Origin: DATLFI01 sp035524895
GTDB lineage: Bacteria > Acidobacteriota > Thermoanaerobaculia > Multivoradales > Multivoraceae
DNA: 8,612 bases
Direction of reading: 5' to 3'
Assembly (NCBI GenBank): GCA_035524895.1
Contig: DATLFI010000344.1
Coordinates: 1 to 8,612 of the forward strand
Shown: positions 6,158-8,612 of the stretch, one piece after another
Numbering within the stretch: position 1 is the stretch's first letter
How the letters are laid out: each line of letters starts with the position of its first letter
Notes under the pieces: model-generated
Seen by the model: the letters and a program-made list of their open reading frames with translations, nothing else
Told to the model about the DNA's origin: nothing
Database searches by the model: none
Made by a program: the position numbers and the translations under genes

Positions 6158-6187
6158 TTTATACCCTGATGGGGTATACCTCGTGAA
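6158..6187 (-). promoter_or_regulatory. higBA promoter and operator palindrome
   Basis: On the minus strand, TTCACG (plus 6182-6187) and TATAAA (plus 6158-6163) are separated by 18 bases. Between and overlapping them is a perfect inverted repeat with 7-base arms, TATACCC-TGATG-GGGTATA (6160-6178), well placed for HigA autorepression. The -10 box lies eight bases before the GTG start, which predicts a leaderless transcript. Confidence 0.75.
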
Positions 6188-6199
6188 GTCCTCTCGACG

Positions 6200-6370
6200 G
6201 TGGCGCGCGAGAGCCGCCAGAGCCACCGCCGCCGCACCAGCGGCCAGGACGAGCGGCCGCCGGAGGAGACTCGCACGCTCGTTTCCGTCCCTCGTGACCT
6301 CGGCACGGGACGAGGCCAGCGCGCGCTGGAGCTCGCCCGCATCAATGCATCCAACGCGGCCGAGGCATGA
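6200..6370 (+). CDS. Possible 3' end of a small unknown ORF overlapping the GT2 fragment
   Basis: A plus frame open from 6170 to a TGA at 6368-6370; a GTG at 6200 would give 56 residues. It ends ALELARINASNAAEA and its stop overlaps the next ATG as ATGA, a common arrangement between genes of one operon. I do not recognise the protein. Its 5' end abuts the HigBA promoter, so it may be the surviving tail of a gene truncated there, or a chance open frame in GC-rich DNA. Confidence 0.3.
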   Translation: MARESRQSHRRRTSGQDERPPEETRTLVSVPRDLGTGRGQRALELARINASNAAEA

Positions 6371-6639
6371 GCGCAGGCGGGAACCCATCGCGGCCCTCGC
6401 GCCGCGACGCTGAGCACGTCCCGGCGGGCCTCGACCAACCGTCGGTCAGCGTCGTCCTCGCGGCGGACCATGACACGGCCAGCCATGCGGAGCTGACGGA
6501 CCTTCGCCGCTGTCTCGAGGCGCTCGCGGCCCAGCGCGTCGACGAACCCGTCGAGTTCCTCCTCGCCGAGACGCCCGAACGCGCGCGGAAGCTGCCGGAC
6601 GAGCTGATCCGCGCGCTCCCCAACCTGAGGGTCGTCTAG
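6367..6639 (+). pseudogene. Family-2 glycosyltransferase, N-terminal fragment
   Basis: A 90-residue frame that begins like a GT-A-fold family-2 glycosyltransferase. SVSVVLAADHD (27-37) is the first nucleotide-binding strand, TDLRRCLEALAAQ (44-56) the following helix, and VEFLLAETPERARKL (62-76) the second strand region. It reaches only ALPNLRVV before a TAG. Family members run to 250 residues or more, with a DxD motif that would lie past this point, and no continuation is found in any frame downstream. It is therefore a broken gene, cut near 6637 where the AbiE segment begins. The ATG at 6367 overlaps an upstream stop. The substrate cannot be inferred. Confidence 0.55.
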
Positions 6640-6761
6640 GTGCCCCACGACGATTCCCGCTCCCCGAGGACGCGATGGCCTCGCTCTCCACGACTTTATT
6701 GAAGCCGTGAGCTTGACCGGCACCTCGGTTTAGGGATGCTCCTGAGTACCGCCACGCCGTC
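6640..6761. other. Spacer between GT2 fragment and AbiE promoter; no gene seen
   Basis: This stretch of about 120 bases has several stops in every plus frame and no recognisable coding sequence, terminator or repeat. It marks the join between the truncated glycosyltransferase and the AbiE-type operon. Confidence 0.5.
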
Positions 6762-6790
6762 TTCGACTTGTGACGACTTTGTCCTAAAAT
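6762..6790 (+). promoter_or_regulatory. Putative AbiE-operon promoter with CGACTT direct repeat
   Basis: TAAAAT (6785-6790) is an AT-rich -10 candidate nine bases before the ATG, with a weak TTCGAC (6762-6767) 17 bases upstream of it. CGACTT occurs twice, at 6764-6769 and 6774-6779, exactly one helical turn apart, which could be a regulator site. There is no ribosome binding site between box and ATG, so a leaderless message is likely. Confidence 0.45.
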
Positions 6791-6799
6791 GTAGTTGAA

Positions 6800-7348
6800 A
6801 TGGAAGTATCTGCACTGAAGGACCGCGCCGTCGACGAAGGTCTGCCGCTCGGCACCGTCGCCAGCGAGGCCCTGCACGTCCTTCTGCTCGATGCTCTCTT
6901 CGCTCATCCGGACAGCGCGATCATGGCCTTCCAAGGAGGTACCTGCCTGCATCTCGTGCACGGCGGCTATCGCTACTCGGAGAACCTCGACCTGGCCGGC
7001 AGCGCGCTCGACGCCGCTGCTGCGCGGCGTATCGTGGAACGCGCCCGGCCGGAAGCCGAGAAGCTCGTCGTCCAGGTTTTCGGTGCCGGCGAGCACGGAT
7101 GGAAGGTCCCGGCGAAGCCGGACCGCGTCTCCGCCTACTGGTACGCCTTCACACCCGAAGCGACCCAGCGGCGGATCCGGCTGAAGATCGAGTTCGCGCG
7201 CTTTCCCACCTACCAACCCGCCGTGCTGCCGGATCGCTTCCTCCCTCAGCGCCACCGAACCCAGCTCGGCAAAGCAGGCTACGAAGCGATCCGGCGCCGG
7301 GCTCGAAGCGTGCTCGAGGGCGCGGCGCGGGCCGCCGACCTCCCGTGA
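6800..7348 (+). CDS. abiEii: AbiEii/AbiGii-type nucleotidyltransferase toxin, shortened
   Basis: A 182-residue protein of the AbiEii (DUF1814) nucleotidyltransferase family, toxins that transfer nucleotides to tRNA in characterised members. FQGGTCLHLVHGGYRYSENLDLA (44-66) is the active-site motif, and RLKIEFARFP (127-136) supplies the third acidic strand. Two oddities stand out. The usual SxDLD pair of acidic residues reads S-E-N-L-D, with N62 in the first position. After PAVLP (140-144) the protein jumps to a short basic tail, so the region that normally carries the EKL/ALxxRxxxRDLYDL-like motifs is absent. Family members as I know them are about 230-300 residues. Both suggest reduced or lost catalysis, though some relatives may tolerate N. 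Its stop overlaps the partner gene as GTGA. Confidence 0.8.
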   Translation: MEVSALKDRAVDEGLPLGTVASEALHVLLLDALFAHPDSAIMAFQGGTCLHLVHGGYRYSENLDLAGSALDAAAARRIVERARPEAEKLVVQVFGAGEHGWKVPAKPDRVSAYWYAFTPEATQRRIRLKIEFARFPTYQPAVLPDRFLPQRHRTQLGKAGYEAIRRRARSVLEGAARAADLP

Positions 7349-7995
7349 GCCCCGGTCCGCCAGACCGCGGCCAGCCGGGCGGGCCTCGCCACGCGTCGAG
7401 CTCGTTTCGGTCGGATGACTGGGTGAACGTGCTGCACCGCGGGAAGGGGCTCTACCGACTGGGTGAGCTGGCCCGGCTGGCCGGTCACACGGAGTCGTCA
7501 GCGCGACGATCGGTCGACCGCCTGGTGCGGCGTCGCTGGCTCGCCCGAGTGGGCAAGGGGTGGTACGCGAACCTGCTGCGTCGAGAGGGTCCGCCGACGG
7601 TCGAGGAGGTCGCGGCGGTGATCTACCCGCCGGCCTACATCTCGCTGTCGTCGATCCTGTTCGCGGAGGGTGTCGTCGATCAGGCGCCCCAGCTGCTCAC
7701 CTGCGTGACGACCAACAACACCAAGCGCTTCGCGACCGAGCTCGGCGAGATCCGCTACCACCAGGTCAAGCAGGCGCTCTTCTTCGGCTACACGCTCGAG
7801 CAGGGAGTCCCACGCGCCCGCGCCGAGAAGGCAGCGCTCGACTTCGTCTATCTGGAGCTGCGCTCGGGCCGGAGCCCACGTCTCGACGAGTGGAGCTGGG
7901 AAGGGCTCGACACGGATCTGCTCTGGAACTGGGCGGCGCGCTACCCGAGCACCGTCGCCGCGCTCTTTCGCGAGCACATCGAACCGAGGGAGTAA
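7345..7995 (+). CDS. abiEi: AbiEi-type antitoxin with winged helix-turn-helix
   Basis: A 216-residue protein of the AbiEi type IV antitoxin family. Residues 24-78 form a winged helix: a helix leading to GLYRLGELARLAG (35-47), a recognition helix in SSARRSVDRLVRRRWLARVG (51-70), then GWYANLL. The conserved AbiEi continuation follows: PTVEEVAAVIYPPAYISLSSIL (84-105), LLTCVTTNNTKRF (117-129), YHQVKQALFFGY (138-149) and ARAEKAALDFVYL (158-170). The GTG at 7345 is chosen because it overlaps the upstream TGA, although the frame is open further upstream. It looks full length, unlike its partner. In the classical order the antitoxin gene comes first; here it comes second, so repression and toxin neutralisation depend on translation after the toxin. 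Confidence 0.85.
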   Translation: MSPGPPDRGQPGGPRHASSSFRSDDWVNVLHRGKGLYRLGELARLAGHTESSARRSVDRLVRRRWLARVGKGWYANLLRREGPPTVEEVAAVIYPPAYISLSSILFAEGVVDQAPQLLTCVTTNNTKRFATELGEIRYHQVKQALFFGYTLEQGVPRARAEKAALDFVYLELRSGRSPRLDEWSWEGLDTDLLWNWAARYPSTVAALFREHIEPRE

Positions 7996-8112
7996 GCCGC
8001 GGCGTACTCGTTCCGCGTCAGCGAGAGAATCCGAGCCATCGCCTATCGCGACGGGGACTTCCCGCGGGTCATCTCTCTTCACCCTGACCACGATTCGGCA
8101 TACCGGCGGTAG
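7996..8112 (+). pseudogene. RelE/HigB-like toxin C-terminal relic, copy B
   Basis: Immediately after the AbiEi stop, in the same frame, 38 codons read AAYSFRVSERIRAIAYRDGD, continuing FPRVISLHPDHDSAYRR and TAG at 8110. This is the C-terminal third or so of a RelE-superfamily-like toxin: the YSFRVSxRIRAI strand, then RDGDxxRVISLHPDHDSAY. There is no start codon and no N-terminal half. It is less damaged than the copy near 3800, which has an extra base. It is probably what remains after the AbiE segment, or a deletion, removed the front of the gene. Confidence 0.65.
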
Positions 8113-8131
8113 TCCAGCTCGGCGGGCGCCG
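8041..8131. repeat. 92-bp direct repeat, right copy
   Basis: This is the partner of 3734-3825: same orientation, four substitutions and one missing A. It starts inside the toxin tail, crosses its stop codon, and ends within non-coding DNA at the same point as the left copy. About 4.2 kb separates the two. Confidence 0.92.
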
Positions 8132-8224
8132 CGGCGCGGGCCGAAGCTCGTCCGCTGCGACGAGCCATCGAGCCTGGGCCCCAACCTGGTACCCGGAGCG
8201 AGTGGCATGAGAGAACGGACCTCC

Positions 8225-8461
8225 GCCGATCTCGAGCGGCGCCGCCTCATGGCGGGCGACGTCGAGCGGCGCCCCCAGAGCCTGCAGCAGGGGTGAGGCG
8301 CCGCGCCGCTCGTGATCGAGCAGCGCCTCGAACTCGGCGCGCACCGCCGGCGCGTCCGCGCACTCGGCGGCGAGAAAGGCGGCTCGCTTCTCGGCGGGCA
8401 GCTCCGCGGCGCGGTGGAACAGCTCCTCGACGCGCTGGAACGTGGGCGGTCCCTGGGTCAC
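8225..8461 (-). pseudogene. N-terminal fragment of a Ser/Thr-kinase-type protein
   Basis: From a GTG at 8461 the protein reads FQRVEELFHRAAELPAEKRA (8-27), AFLAAECAD and AVRAEFEALLDHERR. This is the helical leader found ahead of the kinase domain in many bacterial Ser/Thr kinases (WxRVxELFxxALELPxxERxAFL). After about residue 79 (near 8225) the resemblance ends, and no glycine-rich loop or HRD/DFG motif follows. The frame stays open to 8069 only by running antisense through the toxin relic. I read it as a gene that lost its kinase domain at the edge of the TA region. It lies 13 bases after the upstream stop, with a poor ribosome site. Confidence 0.6.
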
Positions 8462-8474
8462 CGCGGCAGTAAGC

Positions 8475-8612
8475 TCAGCGTTTCAGCAGAAAGAACGCCG
8501 CCGTCGCCAGAGCCAGCCCGAGCAGCGCGAGCATCCGGAACGAAAGCGTCGGGATGACCGGAGCTTCGCTCGGTACGGTCAGCGTCGCCGTCGCCGTTGG
8601 AGCCGCGACGGT
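8475..8612 (-). CDS. C-terminus of a surface protein with IPTL-like sorting signal (partial)
   Basis: The last 45 codons of a gene that enters from the right edge. The tail is Thr/Ala/Pro-rich, then VIPTLSFRMLALLGLALATA and AFFLLKR: a short IPTLS motif, one hydrophobic helix and a basic end. That tripartite layout matches IPTL-CTERM type protein-sorting signals, which mark exported proteins for processing and anchoring. The usual E/W after IPTLS is replaced by FR, so the match is not perfect. Upstream domains are outside the window. The stop is followed after 13 bases by the kinase-type fragment on the same strand. Confidence 0.65.
   Translation of the reverse strand, partial: TVAAPTATATLTVPSEAPVIPTLSFRMLALLGLALATAAFFLLKR

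Noticed and set aside
1..8612. CRISPR array, tRNA, rRNA, insertion sequence or a new multi-gene defence system
   Set aside because: I saw no regularly spaced repeats, no tRNA-like 3' ends with matching arms, and no transposase-like frame. Each recognisable gene falls into a known family. The cluster is unusual in density and decay, but I cannot support a new system from this window alone.

Overview
The window is GC-rich bacterial DNA with frequent GTG starts. It contains no rRNA, tRNA, CRISPR array, transposase or integrase that I can see. A GGDEF protein, a Tat-exported sulfatase, the head of a Ser/Thr-kinase-type protein and a C-terminus resembling the IPTL-CTERM surface-sorting signal suggest a free-living Gram-negative bacterium. 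The kinase head recalls Acidobacteriota, myxobacteria and similar lineages, but this placement is a weak inference.

Layout. The left edge (1-1733, minus strand) looks like ordinary chromosome: the first 50 codons of an ABC-transporter ATPase and a complete membrane-anchored diguanylate cyclase. From 1836 to 3345 two toxin-antitoxin (TA) operons are divergently arranged: a ribbon-helix-helix antitoxin with a MazF/PemK toxin on the minus strand, and an AbrB-type antitoxin with a VapC PIN toxin on the plus strand. From 3529 to 3825 lies a wrecked TA locus, with a frameshifted AbrB-like antitoxin joined to the tail of a RelE-like toxin. A sulfatase follows (3873-5411, minus) with a TetR-type palindrome in its promoter. 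Next come a HigB-HigA operon (5549-6149, minus), a truncated family-2 glycosyltransferase head (6367-6639, plus), and an AbiE-type pair (6800-7995, plus) whose nucleotidyltransferase looks degenerate. A second toxin tail (7996-8112) is nearly identical at DNA level to the one near 3800. The right edge (minus) carries a truncated kinase-type head and the C-terminus of a probable surface protein.

How the parts relate. Four TA or TA-like operons plus two TA relics occupy most of 1836-8112, between pieces of ordinary chromosomal genes, some of them truncated. This is the pattern of a TA accumulation hotspot that has repeatedly gained and lost modules. The two toxin relics form a 92-bp direct repeat bracketing a segment of about 4.2 kb that holds the sulfatase, HigBA and AbiE.

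I found no clear new multi-gene system. The most interesting signals are the repeat-bracketed segment, a tandem duplication that reshaped the MazEF gene junction, TA promoters placed for leaderless transcripts, and an AbiE pair whose toxin appears damaged while the antitoxin looks whole.
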